Made by a program: the position numbers and the translations under genes
The notes under the pieces: model-generated
Database searches by the model: none
Told to the model about the DNA's origin: nothing
Seen by the model: only the letters and a program-made list of their open reading frames with translations
NCBI GenBank assembly: GCA_002633005.1
Contig: NMRA01000385.1
Location: 189,839 to 253,838 of the forward strand
Length of the DNA: 64,000 nucleotides
Source: Phoronis australis
Taxonomy: Eukaryota; Phoronida; Phoronidae
Reading direction: 5' to 3'
Shown here: positions 15,101 to 30,100 of the stretch, in pieces
How the letters are laid out: every line of letters starts with the position of its first letter
How positions within the stretch are numbered: position 1 is the stretch's first letter

Positions 15101-18100
15101 TGAGCTGATGAGGAATTGACCTTAGAAAACCAATTGATAGCTTTCTGTAAAACAATTGACACAGAGATGTGTCATCTCAATGTGCTGGTGCCATTAAATT
15201 ATGAGCACATCTTTGCCATTTTGTTTTTGACAATTTTTTCTGTATTAGAACATAATTTTGGAGAATTAGGTAGAATGTCCTCTGTTTTTGATAATGGGTA
15301 AGTTGTTTTATTTCCTTATGGAAAGCCTTGAAAAAAATATTTAAATTTATGACCAACATGTGCCCTGGATATATAATAGTTCGTGCGTCACAAACTCCTT
15401 ACCAGACATGAAACAAGACCGGAGTAGGTGATATAAGGTCATTTATTATGACTAATACAATTACAAGTAATAGGTAGTGACAAATATATTAAGTAAGGTA
15501 AAAAATACTAATCGCTGGTAAGATGGGCAAATGAAAAGTACCACAACAGATGTTGTAAGACAGTTCATGCCCATCAACGTAAGGAGAGGAATGAACATGA
15601 AAGAAGTGTAGGACTACGTGCAAGTGCTGTCAGATTTAAATAAACCTTCAGTGAGTTGATGTTATCCTTTGAGATATGAGCAATTTTTAGCTAATTGTCC
15701 CTTCTATACCTAGCAGAAGTGGTCAAATTGTATGTTATTAGCTAGGCTGTGATAAGCAGCCCTAGAAGCATACAATGGCTGCATGTCATTGCTTTGGTGC
15801 TACAGCCACCCATTGTTATAATATTGGTTGAGTATCCTTATTGTACCTTACCTTTACCCCTAAATATATGTAAATGAAACATCATTTGCGATGCACCATA
15901 GGCATATGTCAATGACCCTGCTCTTGTTTAAGCTTTCTCTGCTGCGTTAATGTACTGGACTTTTAAATGCCAGTGAAGTTGTACTGCGGGGCTGTGGGCT
16001 GCAACTTCGTTGGTAGAAATTTGGAAATATTTGACACAGCATATTTGCTTACTGCCTGGACTAACGAGAGTTCATGTGTAACCGTGGCATTGAGGGCAAT
16101 AGTTACTTAGAGGGTCCTGCATTTTTAGAAATAGTTTGATACCTGTTATTTGATGGAGAAAACTGGTTCTCAAAATGTGGGACCCCTGTTATTGATTGTT
16201 ACCAAATTGGATAATTTTATGTAGTCCTGTGGAGGCAGTGTGGTATAAGCTCAAACCGCAGTGGATCATTATGATAGATCCTGCTTGATATTTCATTGAA
16301 CTTGTGTAATCATCACTGGTGGTGTTGCTGTCATTTTGGCGCATCGACATGGGTGCCATTGCAGTGCTGGTTGCATTTTCCTTGTTTTTCCTGTGTCATC
16401 AGTGTTGATGGGTATCATCATCTTGGGTTTTGTTGTCTTTATTGTAGCTGTCACTTTCTTCAGTTGGTTTTGCCTAGTGACGCTCCTTAGAATTCTGCAA
16501 ATTATATTTGTTTTGTGTTGTTTTATTTATATATCTGGATGTATTGTATTTTCACAGTTTTACTCTTGTTGTTATACACTTGTGTCATCTAAACATTATT
16601 ACGGCGTTTTCCCGTTGCTCCCAACTTGTTCGATTCTATAGCCCAACAACAAGTTGGGAAGTTTACCCACGTAGCCAATATCTTACACGACTGATTAACT
16701 CCATACTGGCATTCATGGTTGGAGGGCCAGCTTTCTTTTGTTCGATAATTGCTCTAATCTCCAATAAGATCGTGACTGGGCTGTGGTGTTAAATATAAAA
16801 GTTAAGTTATAACATATCTGAACATGAACATTTCTGAAATCTTCATCAAATGGTGATCATGTTTAGTTTTGGAATCGCCAAAATCGCCCAACTGCAACCG
16901 AAGTTACGACAATCTATTCTTTCCAAATACACCAATTCACTCTGGGTTTGACATTGTTTACATGTGGTCAGTAATGAGCCTAGTAGATAATTGGCCTGCC
17001 TGTTGTCATAAAAGACAAAGGACTGCACTTGGAAGTTAACAAAGAAGTTAGATGTTATCACACGCTCACCACCCCCTACGTCTGGTCAAGTCACTGAATG
17101 GGAAAACGCTGTCATGAAAAGATTGAAATCACTGTGAACATGTAGTCCTTTATTTAGAATACAGAACTTTATTTCTTAATCACAAATACAGTTGTGTTGC
17201 ACACTGAATAATTGTGAATTGTTGTGGTTTTGTAGGTTGTCGCTCCAGTGACTGGTGTTTATTACTATGAAAAACTTCCTCGCGAAAGAATTCGAATCGA
17301 ACCTACGAAAGGCAGTCTAAAGAAATATGTCATCTTTTTGTACAACGTGAAGTATCTCAGAACGTATGTACTGACAAGTGTTTCAGAATCATTTAAAACT
17401 TAGTGAGGGAATGTTCACAATTATTACCATTATCACAAGTGTACAGACCTCACGTTTTTCCTTGACAGCTCTCTCTCCCCCAAAGCGTAAAAAGACAGCA
17501 ATATTTTTGTAAATATCTAACCTGTTTGACTCCAGGACCTGTAAAAACTACAAATGTGCATGAAAGTTAATTGCAAGTGTTGCCTTGGACGGTGACGTGG
17601 TATAGGAGGGGTAGGCGTATACATGAGCACGGTCTTATCCCAAATGGAGTTTGTAGTGCTGGACATTGAAAGACTGCAATAGACATGTGATATTTTTGTG
17701 TGACAATCCCCATCTAAGCTTGACTGTGTGTTTATCATTACCACTTACACTATTTAGCTATGGTTTAATTATTTTGTTTCTAATTGGCCTGCTTCAACTG
17801 AAAAATGCCGTTTCCAATCTAGTGTAAAAAAATCTGCGATGTGGTCGACTGACAACCCGGGGAGTGAAAAATTGGCTGGAAGGGGATGAACGAAGAGAAG
17901 AATAAAAAGTTTGCTAACCAAAAATTTTGCATCTTCCATTTAGTTGCTTTATGGGTATGGAACATCACGCTTAGGAAATATTGAGGGGGAAATGTATTGG
18001 AATAGGAGAATATTGGTTCTCAGGAAATATCGTAAAGCACCAAGTCATTTATAACTGCCGAATTTCTAAGTTCTCTGTCAAATTAAAACCCGGTCGCTTA

Positions 18101-21100
18101 ACACAACAAACTGATATGCGTGTCTTTTTCGGACGACTGGTGCTTTTCTCTTTTGATGTTATGCTTTGGAGTGTTGTGCATACTGGAATATACATTGCCA
18201 AGCAACATCTGATTGAGATAATGACTTCTCCATATGAGCACACTCAGTCCCAGAACCAAGTGTTTGAAAATTTCTCAACTGCTCTGTTGAAAGACAATTA
18301 ATGTAAGTGGTGGCCGTTGTTTGGCTATTGATATTTTTTGCCATTTTCACGTTACTTTGCTGTTTTTTGCGATACAAAATGAGATGCAAATCGAAATGGA
18401 CGTTACTTTACGACATTTCCAAATTGCGTTCCTCTACCAGGACATTGCACGCAAGCATGGGGACATGGCCATAGGTCGAGCCTCAGTACGATATTGTCTT
18501 GGAGATTTTGTAATTGCATAATCGTGACTTCTTACATGAAAATAAATCTGTTTTTTCTACCACAAAGCATTGATAAGTTGATCGTTTAAGAATAGATGAA
18601 GCATTGCTGCTTTGTGATGTTGTGTTGCCAATTATGCTGTTGTCGGAAAGTTTCTTCAGCTCATCCGAAAATTTAAATAAGTTGCCAAAAACTCGCCAGT
18701 GAAACATGTCTAAGATCAATTTTGCATCATCTGGTGGTCACGCGACATGTTTAAAAAGTCATCAAGAGGATTGTTCTCTGAAGTGTTCTTTAAAACTTGA
18801 TTTGGCAACAACCTAACAATGGCCAAATTCGCTCGAGTTGCTTTTTGTGTGCCAGGTATCTGCTTAGAAGTGTAAAAACTTGGCTAGCATACATTGAAAG
18901 TTACATGTTTTATGTAGCAACTTGATACAAGCTAGCCAAAATCTCAGCTCGCGTCATGTCGAAGGCTGGTATTTTGATTTTGCCTGGTTAGATCTTGTGA
19001 CATTGCTGCGATTGGTTGTTTTGTTCTGTTTTTCGATGTGGAAAAGTAATTAAAAAGGATGACTTTTGTAATTTGACATCACCATTCTCATCGTGTCAGA
19101 AGCTTAAACTGTGTTAGCAACAAACCCTCAACCCAAAAGCCTGTGCATTGTTCAGTTGTGGAAATGGTGATAGTTGTGAACGAATCCAATTCAAGTAATC
19201 ACATTCTTATGCCTGCAGATTCAACTTCTGTTCTTATTCCTTTACTTCAGTCTTTAATGCAGCACTGCAGAAATATTCAGTGTTGATTGTATATTAATCT
19301 GTTGTTAGATGGCCTGCTTTCTTTTATCAAACAGGGCAGTTAAAGTTGAGGGGAAGCCAGCAAAGGCTGGTGAGCTAATTGGACATATGGAGACATCCCC
19401 CGGTGACAGCCAAAAGAACTTCATGTTTGTCAGTGTGCGCAAGGTGCCCAGAAGCTATCGCAGAATGAGTTTTTACCTGAAAGTGAAAGAGCTGCAGAAG
19501 GATGGCGAGTGGGTGGACCCTACTAAATACACGGAGAGGAACTCGCTCTTTCCCACTTGGGTGCAGGTGAGGAATTGTGGCAGTTCACTTAGTGAGGATC
19601 CTGGAATGTGAAGTGAACCCTTTCTCTCAGGAGACACAGCAAGAAGTTCTCTGACCTTATGGGACAGAAACATTGTGTTGATGTGCAGTGTTCTTTTATA
19701 TTTAACAGTTTTGTTGACCAATATCATTCCAGTGGTTTTCTTTTTGGGAAGTACACTTATAAGTTTGCAATATTTTCTGTGAAACATCCCCCTTTGCCAA
19801 GTGACATTTAATATCACCTTGGGGTTGTCAAGTTCTATCCTTGACAGCATGTAGGCATTACTTATGATAATAATAATAATAATAATAAACTTTATTCATA
19901 GAGGATAAAATACATTAGATATAAAAGCATGCTCTTAGCCAATGGCTAAGATACAGCATGGTCCTGTATATCAAAAATGAAATTAAATAAATTACGATAG
20001 ATAAAAGATTAAATTAAGTTTCATGATATTAGAAAGAGTACTTGACAAATTTAATTCACAAACTGAATTAAAAATAAATAAATTAATAAATAAATCAAAT
20101 AAAATTAAATAAATAAATTAAATAATTTAAAATTTAATAAATAAATAAGTCAAATCAAATTATATGAAATTAAGTTAAATTTCATTTAAACTTTAAAACT
20201 GTTATATGGTATATACATTGAAGAAACGAAAGGAGGAACAGCTAAGATGACCAAAGGTAACTGACGAGTTTGAGTCTCAGATCATAACTGTCAGCCTCCT
20301 TTAGGCTATTTGACAAGTATTCACCAGTGATGCCTGATGTAATGGCACGTTTTGTAAATTCCATCAAGGTCTTCTGATCATAAATTGGCAGCTGAATTAA
20401 GCATTTGAAGAAAGTGGCATTTTCTTTAGGAATTCCAAAGGAAAATACCAAAGTTACCTTTTTCTATGACCTATGGTGTAATCTGGTGACGAAAGCCTCT
20501 GATTTGTCTCTTCTTCCAGGAGTGCAATGACCGCTCAATCACAATCCTGGGCGTGCGGATAGATGCTGGTTCGTTTGCAGATGACAAAGATTCTAAGGCC
20601 AAGACGGTGCAGCGAGACATGCAAAGAAGTCAAGATGAATTCATGAACAGGTTAAAAGTGTGCTGTGTTCTGTAGATGCAAAAATTCTATGGGTAAAGAT
20701 AGTATTTTGAGACGCTTAAATTACTTGTAATACATGCCGATATTTCAAAAGCTCCTCTATAACGCAAAATTTTCGTGATAGAATCTCAAGAGTTTTAGGG
20801 ACTATAAACTTTATGCTTTTATCAGCAATTTCAATACAGACTGTAGGGGGAATAAACATGGTAATTACGCCTGGTATATTAATGGAACTTAACGCCATCA
20901 GGTCATGTGAATTGGCGTGAAATCGCATGTTATTGGTCAAACAAAGGTTTGTGGTTTTCTCAGGAGTTTCCACCGACCCAAAAGTGAGGAGAGGTTTTTC
21001 GGGTTGGTCTATCACGACCAAAACGTGTTCTGCACAATGCATTTTGATTGTGTACTTGTGCAGTCTGCTCTCCACCTATGTCACCTGATTGGAGTATTGT

Positions 21101-24100
21101 GAACTTTTTTCTTGAGAATAAACCAAAATGTCAATCAGTAAGTCATTGTTTACATATGCGCTGATTTTAAAGTTCGTTCTGATATCTCAAAAGTTTTGCA
21201 TGATCATGTGTTTTTGCAAAGCTCTGGCAACTGCGGAATGCAACCGCGGGCTGTGGCATTCTGGCTACATGAACTTTGAAGAATTATGAGTTTGATACTC
21301 TGCACTCAAAAGGTAAATTACATGCAAGTTGATGATTTTGCTAGTATGAAAATAAAAATTTAATGTAGAAATTTCATGGTTTATATTTTTGTCCCCTAAA
21401 ACATTAGATTGTTGTTAAAATTATACAAATGCGGTCTGACCCTTGGTTCAATTTGTGCAGGTATCGAGCCCCTGAGCCACCTTACCGACCAGCCAATGTG
21501 GATATGAGAGCACAGCGCCCTCTGTCAGAACAACTGAAAGGTGTCATTGATTTTGTCAATGATGTCAAGGCGTTGCTTGGAGGAGAGTAAGTTAAGCTAT
21601 ATGTAGGCGGCGCTTTACTAGATTTTTTTTCAAATTATTGAATATTAGGTTTGAGGGCTTCAAATTTTTAAGGGTATATCCTTGATTTTTTGTACTTTCA
21701 AAAATTATAAGTTTGTAAAACTTGAAGTGGATCAACTAGTATGTATCCAGTAGCATACAGAGTTTTGGTCATGTCCAGGGAGATTTTTTATTGGATGGCC
21801 CTTTCTCTACTCAAATGCATGGACTCTAGTACAAAGAAAAGGGAAAATATGAAACATAAAATAGAAACTTTATTCAATTTAACTTACTACAAGTCTGTCA
21901 CAATTTCAAAAAGTTTATTCACAGTGGTTGGATGCCCTAGGCATGTGGATGCTTGGTGCCATTGGGACGTGGCCCCCCCCCTTCCTCATACTACTGTATT
22001 TGTCCCATCCTCTAACAGACCATATCCGTTTACTTTGTCTGATTTTGTGCTAGTGCTGCAATGGTGTGGAAACTAATAAAATGATAATTATCTTTTCTGT
22101 ACTACTACGAATCTTTTGATGAAAAGTGTGACTTTCAAAAGAGTAAAGCTAGTTTTGCATGGAGATTTACTTAATATGTAAAAGTACTGCATTTTTACCT
22201 TGCTTCATGTCACTCATTCATTTTTGTTGGAATCAATGACAAAATGGCTGTTCTGTCATAATGTGTTATCCAGCACATCGAGGATTTGGAAAATTGCTGA
22301 AAGATTTGATGTCGGTCACTACACACTACGATTTGTTGTGGATCTGTTCAAGAAGAAAAAACTTGTGGACAGAGTGGATGCCCTGACCATAATAATCAAG
22401 AAACTGCAAGTTTGTGCTGGTGAGCAAATATATGACCTTTGATCTATGTGAATGATTTCTTGTGCGAATGGCAAATAACAAGAAATCCATGTATTGTCAA
22501 GTATAATAATGTGATCAATTATTTTACAATGTTGTCAGAGATTTACTGTGAGTTTGTTTAAAAGGTAGCTATGCTTTGAGATTGTGCATAGATGGAGAGT
22601 GAATAATAAACCCAGTGATTAATTTATTTTATGATTACCACAAATAAGACAAGTGACACCTGTTGTTAATTAAGTAATCAATTACAAAGAAGAGTAACTA
22701 CGCTAGCGCCCTCTTTAAAGCTAGGACTCTCCACTTGTTGGATGACTGTCCTGTTGATGAATCTTCGAACTGCACACACACACTGTATTGCGACAGTGTA
22801 CTTGCTGGTCACCGTCTCTGGTGATGTAAAACTTGTAGGCAGTTTATTCTACCCACGATTCTTATTGCTGGTCACAGTCTCTGATGATGTAACACTACAG
22901 GCAGTATCTTACTACCCACAATGCAAGTGACAAGCTCATAGTTACCTTTCTGTTTGTTAACCCTTTCCGTTGCCAAGATCCTCGCTAGAATCTTCCACGA
23001 GATGTCTCTGTTGTATAATTTCCTCTGTACACTGTAGCAAGTCTTTATGCTTTAATTACTGTTGCTCATCTGAATTATCTTCTTGATTTTAGCTCATATT
23101 ATAATATTCTACTTATTTAGTGATTGGCTATTAAAAACCACATGATCTTATCTAATCACATCATTGGCAGTTATGATTTGTTTTCAGAATTTTCTAGAAT
23201 CTCTAGAGTGCTTTGACCCCAGAGCCCAAAGTTGTAAACACCATCTAAAAATGGATTTTGCAATTAAAATACATGTTAACAAGTTTGACCCCATGATTTA
23301 AAAGTGCATATGCTTAAATTTTGGGCAACTTAAAATGGATCTATTCTTACTAATTTCTTAATCAATATTTATTCTGACAAATAAGCCTTCCTCAAGAAAA
23401 TACTTGAATACTTGTTCTTAAGATTTTCTCAACATAGAAGACTTAAATATTGATTAACACTTAGACCTCTTACCCTATTTCCAAGACTCTTCAATACTCT
23501 AACCTACTCAGGTAATCAGCACCAACATTTTCTGAGCCTCTGATAGCTTCAACCTTGAATCAATGGTTTTGCAAAAACAAGGCCTACCTCATGATGTGTC
23601 CATTGACGAACTTACTTTTTTTGAATGTAATCCAAGGGTTGATGGTCAGTATGAATGATGAATTCTTTACCATACAAGTACTTTGCAAAAGTTCTGATGG
23701 CAAAGACAATAGCCAAGCATTCCCTCTCAATGACTGAGTAATTCCGTTCCCGAGGTAACAATTTCTTACTAGCACATACTACTGGGAACCTGCCATCATC
23801 ACATTCCTGCAACAAAATACAGCCTATACCAGTATCTGATGCATCAGTCTGAAGGATAAAGGGTTTACTGAAATCGGGTAATCTCAGTATGGGTGCTCTT
23901 GTCAGCAGCTCTCTCAGAGTGTCAAACGCATGTTGCTGAACTTCTTCCCTTTTCACAGTGTTAGGTTGTTTCTTCTTTGTGAGCTTTGTAAGCAGGACGG
24001 CGATTTCAACAAAGTTTGGGATGAACTTCCTACAGTAACCAGCCAACCCAAGAAAAGAAGAAACTTGTTTCTTCATTCTGGGTCGTGGTGCATCTGGAAT

Positions 24101-27100
24101 GCGCCCCAGCTTTTCTTCATCCATCGCCAGATGCCCTTTACCGACTACATGTCCAGCGAAATTGATGGAACATTATCCAACCAAACACTTGGTGGGTCGA
24201 AGCGTTAATCCAGCCTCTCACACATGTTGGAAGGTGTCTCGCAAGGTGGCAAGGTGTTCAGTCCAGGTCTTATGGCACAGAATGTCATCCACATTATGTT
24301 CTGTATTATGTGCTCCTGCCAGCATCTTCCTTATCATGCGGTTGAAGGTCGCTGCTGAATTTACCAGACCAAATGGCATCTTTACGAACTTGTAGCAACC
24401 ACTCGGTTCTACAAATGAGGTCTTAGGCCGTGATTCTTGGGCGACAATGACTTCCCAGTACCCTTTACTCGGATCAATCTTCGTGAAATACTGGTCTTTA
24501 CTGATCTTAGCCATGATGTCATCGGGATTACCCATCGGTTCTGAGTCGAACTTGGTGATCGATACAGAATCGATTTGAACCATCCTTCTTCTTCACTAAA
24601 ACCATCGGATAGTTGTAGGAAGCATCAGATGGTTCTATGACTCCACACTTTAACATGTTGTCAATTTTCTCCTGCACAACAGACCGTGTGGCGTATGGCA
24701 GGGGATAAGGCTTGACTCTCACTGGCTTTTCACTGATGGTCTCAATCTTGTGCTTAACGAGATAGGTTGTACCCGGTACCTCACTAAAGATGTCAGAGTA
24801 CTCTTCTAGCAGACTTATCACCTCCCTTCGTTGGCTAGTAGTGAGCTCGTCTGATATCTTGACGTCTTTGTACGTTTCTTTTTGGTTTATCGATCCCAAC
24901 TCCAGTAGATGTTCATCATCAACAACACCAACTTCATTGTCTATTTCAGGCTGCGATGTCAGAACTCTGATCTGTATCATCTTTACTTACAGCCCCCCTT
25001 TAGTCACGAGATATGTAGATTTTCAACAGGTTGGCATGGTATGTCTTGATCTTTCCACCAACCCTTACTTGGTTGTCCATTTTGTTTAGTACCTCGGTCA
25101 CTTCATAGGGACCCCTCCAGTGCAGTAGCAGCTTGTTACTGTCGATTGGTAACAATATTAGGACTTGGTCTCCAACTTTGAAGCGACGATTTCGTGTCTT
25201 TTTGTTATAATGGTGCTTGTATGCTTCACCAGCATTCGTAAGTTTTCCCACACCAGTTTGTATGTCTCTTCCAGACGATTTCGAGGACATATACTCATAA
25301 GTATTTCGTACTTCTGGTGTTTTACTGCCAGTCAACAATTCTTTAAGCACCTTGCACTGTTCTACCATACAACAGTTCAAATGGAAAGAAACCTGTGCTC
25401 ACTTGTGGTACATCTCGGTAGGCAAACAGTACTGCTGGTAAGTACAGGCCCCAGTCTTGTGGACGCTAGCTCTTGGCACATTTTCTTAAGCATACTCTTC
25501 AGTACGCCGTTAATACGCTCACACATTCCATTGCATTTTGGATTGTACAGTGGTAAACAGTTGCTTCATGGATATTAGCTGTGTAACTTCTTTCAGTATT
25601 TCGGAGGTAAACTGTGTCCCAGTCAGTAAGCACCTCTCGTGGAAAGCCAATCCTACAGAAGGTTTCAAACAGACGAGAGTGCTTCTGCGACTCGCTCAGT
25701 TTCTATTCTGGGTAGAGCGACTGCCTCTGGGTATTATGTGGCATTAGTCTACGATGGTGAAAATGTACCGGTTGCATCTGTCTGTGATATGCGACACACG
25801 ACCAATCAAATCAACAGCTATACACTGGAACGGTTCTTCCATAAATGGCATCTCACCCAATGGCACTTTAAGAGATCCTGCCCATATGAGAATATTTGCT
25901 GGCAGATGTCACATGATCTGCCGAAACGATTTATGTCACTGCCAACTCCTGGCCAATAGAAGCTACTGGCTAATCTATCTCTGGTCTTCTTCACACCAAG
26001 GTGCCCACCAACGATCGACTCGAGAGCTGGCATCATAACCTGCTGTCGATATTCGACAGGGACAACTATCTGACGCAACTCTTTGGTGTTATTAGCATAC
26101 ACTGGTTACAGGTCTCCCTTTTGCTTCTCACACCAGTATTGACCTCTACCACGTGTTCTTGCTGGTTTCTCTTTCTCGACAAGTTCTATTAGCTTAGGTA
26201 GGGGAATTTCATGTTGTTACTCGTCCTTTAACTTGCTGACATGGAGACTTTCCACTCCGGATGGTGTTATTGTGAAAGGCTTGATGGGTTTCTCTCTCTT
26301 CTTGGCCTGTGCTCTAGTAGTGATTGTGGACATGGCACCGCTTTGTGGCTGCCAATTGGGATGAGGATCCTTGCTGACGCCAACAGCATTCCCTATGATG
26401 AGGTCATATATCGGTATTTGCATACACATCTCGATTTCACAGACGAAGTATGGAGTGTCTACCTCAATCTTTGCTATGGGGATTAGGATTGTGCTGTCCC
26501 ATCTATTAAGATGCAAATGCGTTGTTTCCTCACAAGTTGACTCTCTTTGACTAGGCACGTCTTCACTGCTGCACTACTACAACCAGTTTCACGCATCATG
26601 CGTACCTTTGTTTCATTGATGAAACTGTCGCAAACAGGCATATTGTGGTCATCAGGAACTAGACTCTCTGTGCTTATTACAGGTCCTTGTTTCTACGGGT
26701 ATTAGTGTCCCATCGACTAATTTCAGACAGCCATCAACTATGTGCTGCTCTATCTGACTACACTTTGCTTCCACAGCTTGACAGATTACCGTCTTCTTGG
26801 TGTCTTTCTTGTGATCCCATACAGTCAACATCCTGGATGTTGTTGGTAAATAATCTATATTATATGATCATGGTATGGACTTCAGTGCGTAATAAATATT
26901 TATTGTTTGGTTTGGTAACCTGCTCGGTAATTTTCAATAAGATGTGTTTCTGATAAGACGAAGGTGTTTGTTTACTCTGGCTCCTTCTGGTGGTGGTTTT
27001 GTGTTTTTGTATTTGCGTAATTGCTTCCTGAATATTTATGAAAGTTGGCAGATGTGTTCCCATAGAGCTTACAACAAACAGCGATGAGTTTTTAGGCAAG

Positions 27101-30100
27101 CCGACTGCTGCTGACTCTCCTGTTAGTTAGTTTACACCTGCATCTGTAGCTTCGGAGTTCACTGATGGATTTTCATGAAATGTAGCAAATAGGTTTCTAC
27201 TTTGAAGTTGTCATATGGATTTTACATACATTGTGTCATCTAATGGTCAAATTTTTGTCTTAGTTATTTTTTGGCATTTATTTTTTAAGCCACCCAAAGA
27301 TTCATCAGGAAACTTAGCAGATGTGTTTCAGCACGATGAGAAGAGTGTGCCTGAGGGTGATTTTTCGATGGGTCTGACTATTTTGGTGGCCCCTACTGGT
27401 GATGTTTTCTTTTACATGCATTGGTATAGCTCCTCTATAATTCGCAACAACTTTTTGCAAGTATTATGCCATAAATGTGCAGCAGCTGCCCATGACTTAG
27501 GATGGAATTTAGTTTTGTACGTTTGCATGTGTATCTTCAGAGTTCCTCAACTGCTTTTGGCTATCAAGTTCCTACTCTTAAGACAACAACACCTTCCCAT
27601 TTTAGGGGTGAAATAACAAAATACACTACTTTTTAGTGACCCTTTTATTATTTTAGATTTTTCATCGTCTGCCTCTGTGTCCACCCAATGGCTCACGGGG
27701 ATCATTATGAAAATTGGTAGATGTGTTTCTACTGACAAGAGCACAGCTGACATGGATTTTCAGATATGTTCAACAGTTAATGTTGTGGCATCTTTTTGTG
27801 TATCTTCGGCTGTACGAGCACTGTTTGAAGTTTGGCAGGGTTAACTTGACAACAAATAACCAAATCTGACTTCTACTTAAGTGCCTTCTAATGGCAATTT
27901 TTGTTTCATTCGTGTTTGCCTCGGTATCATTCTTTAGAATTCTTTGATGGATTTTCATGAATTTTGTCAACTAAATAACAACACTTGTCAATTTTTGGAC
28001 AGGTTTGATATATTGTGCTCCATAGTGAATTACCATTTTTATGATGCTAATAAACATCAATATAAGTATGCCGTTTGTGGGGCAGTCACGGGCATATTTC
28101 TTGCTCTGCGTTGTTCATTATGGCATTCTCCCTGTTTTGTATGTAATACCAGAGGTCGTTCGTAGAACATATGTCTATTGCATCATTAACACCAAACTAC
28201 TGCAAGACACGTGTACAGGCTAATAGTATATAAAATGTCAGGTAAATGCCAGGTGGCGTTGTCACTGCTCTAATGTAAACGTAATATAGCATAACATAAC
28301 ATCCCTCCACCCTGGGATTGAACACAATAAGGCTACTGGAAGTACACGAAAATAAATGACTGATATCCAACCAACTACGTTATAGTAGAGAAATGTCCAT
28401 TTATGAAAAACTTCAATGAAATAGTTCACAACGTAAGCCTTTGCGGCTGAATCGAACGTCGTCCCAAGCGGGTAACAACACAGTCCTTTCCGGCGGTCCC
28501 CGGCATCCTTGAACTCTGGATAGGATTTTCCCGAATTGTCGGAGATGTAGTGTCCGTGCCGCTTTTCTCCATTCGAACGTCATTTGGTGTTGTAACTAAC
28601 TTGTTACTATGCGTTGTTGGCAAGTTCGGTTGCCGAATTGGCACTTCTCTCGGTTGCCTTTGACTAACGATCGTATTTTTGTCTGGCATGCAATGTGACA
28701 TATGGTCTGTGTGGTGTCACCATTCGCGACCGTCATGTAGTTTAATTGTGTAAGACACCGGTCCTTGTTTGGCAATAATTACACCAGGCTGTCATTGCGG
28801 TAACCCGCCAAAATTAATGGCGTTAACAGTGTCTCCGATGAAAAGTTCTCGTGATCTAGGACGTTTGTCGACAGTCGCTGACTGTTTATCGAGAACTTTC
28901 TGACGCACATCTGGCACAAGCAAATCCAAACGCGGTTTCCTGACATTAGTACTTCAGCCGGTGAACGTCCAGTAGTCGAGTGTGGAGTAATCCGATATCT
29001 GGCTAAATAGTTATACAGTCGTGTCTCCAAATCACCACTCAGTTTCTTTATGCCCTGCTTGATTATTTGCACAGCCCGTTTGGCTGCCCCATCACTGACT
29101 GGGTGATACAGAGTTATGCAATGTGTTTGATGCCGTAGTTTTTACAAATTGTGGTAAAATCCACACTGGTGAAACCATACGCGTTATCCGACACAATAAC
29201 AACGGGTAGTACGTGTGTTGCTAAACACTGATGTAGTTGTTTAACAGTAGCCTCGGTCGATGTGCTATTGGTAATAAAAGCATCAACATATTTGCTGTGA
29301 GCATCCACTATTACCAGAATGTATTTACCTTGTATTGGTCCAGCGTGGTCTAAGTGACTACGGTGCCACGGTATTTCAGGCCATTCCCAGGGATGGATAG
29401 TTGCTTTTTGCTGTAGCGGCTTACTTTCCTGACAAGTTGCACATTGTGACACACATTGCTCAATGTCGTGATCTATAGTTGGCCACCACATGTAATTCCG
29501 GGCCAAATTTTTCATGCACACGATACCGGGATGCGAAGTGTGTAATTCCTCGAGTACCCTGCCACGCCCTTGTGGCGGAATCACAACACGCGATCCCAAC
29601 AAATTGCACCTGTCATGTAATACAGTTCCCATTTCTGTGGGAAATACGGAGTGATTGTGCCGTTTTCCTCCGGCCATCCTTGCAGTATGCAATTATACAG
29701 AGTAGCTAGTATTGGATCTTGTAAAGTCCAATGACGAATGTTATGCATGGTAACCATGGTTGCGTCAAGTTGCGCAAGAGTCAACACAACCTCCTGAGGC
29801 ACAGGGGTTTTGTTGTCATGCTTAAACTCCAGAGGTAGTCGACTGAGTGCGTCTGCATTGCACAGTCGCGCTGGGTCTGAAATTCAGACAGTAGAGGTAA
29901 GCTGACTACATCAATGACCCAACGTTGCATTCAGAGACTGTGTTGGTAATACCGGGCAACCTTCCTTTAATATTCCAAGTAATGGTTTGTGATCCATGAT
30001 TACAGTGAATTCGCGTCCATATAGATAGTTATGAAAATGTTTAGCTCCAAATACGACTGCGAGTGCTTCCCTGTCTGTCTGTGCATAGTTTTTCTTCGTT

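Larger units (their letters stand above)
23491..26840 (-). mobile_element. Gmr1-like Ty3/gypsy retrotransposon, 5'-truncated, with integrase upstream of RT
   Basis: Reading down the minus strand: a protease remnant with RETGCSS where DTG(A/S) is expected (26570-26593); more protease (26217-26558); an integrase zinc-finger region with FYWPG and CDIC (25818-26102); an integrase core broken by frameshifts (about 25385-25815); an integrase C-terminus with a GPY-type block HWRGPYEV (25000-25380); RT (24218-24980) with MPFGLVNSAATF and VDDIL; RNase H (23491-24124) with TDAS and HTDHQPL. The end ENVGADYLSRLEY and a stop are at 23491. The order PR-INT-RT-RH differs from ordinary Ty3 elements and matches the Gmr1 clade. 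Gag and both LTRs are missing, and several frameshifts make it inactive. Confidence 0.88.

Noticed and set aside
20716-21075. 119-codon minus-strand open frame
   Set aside because: It lies in dispersed repeat R1, and the frame is broken in the other copies.
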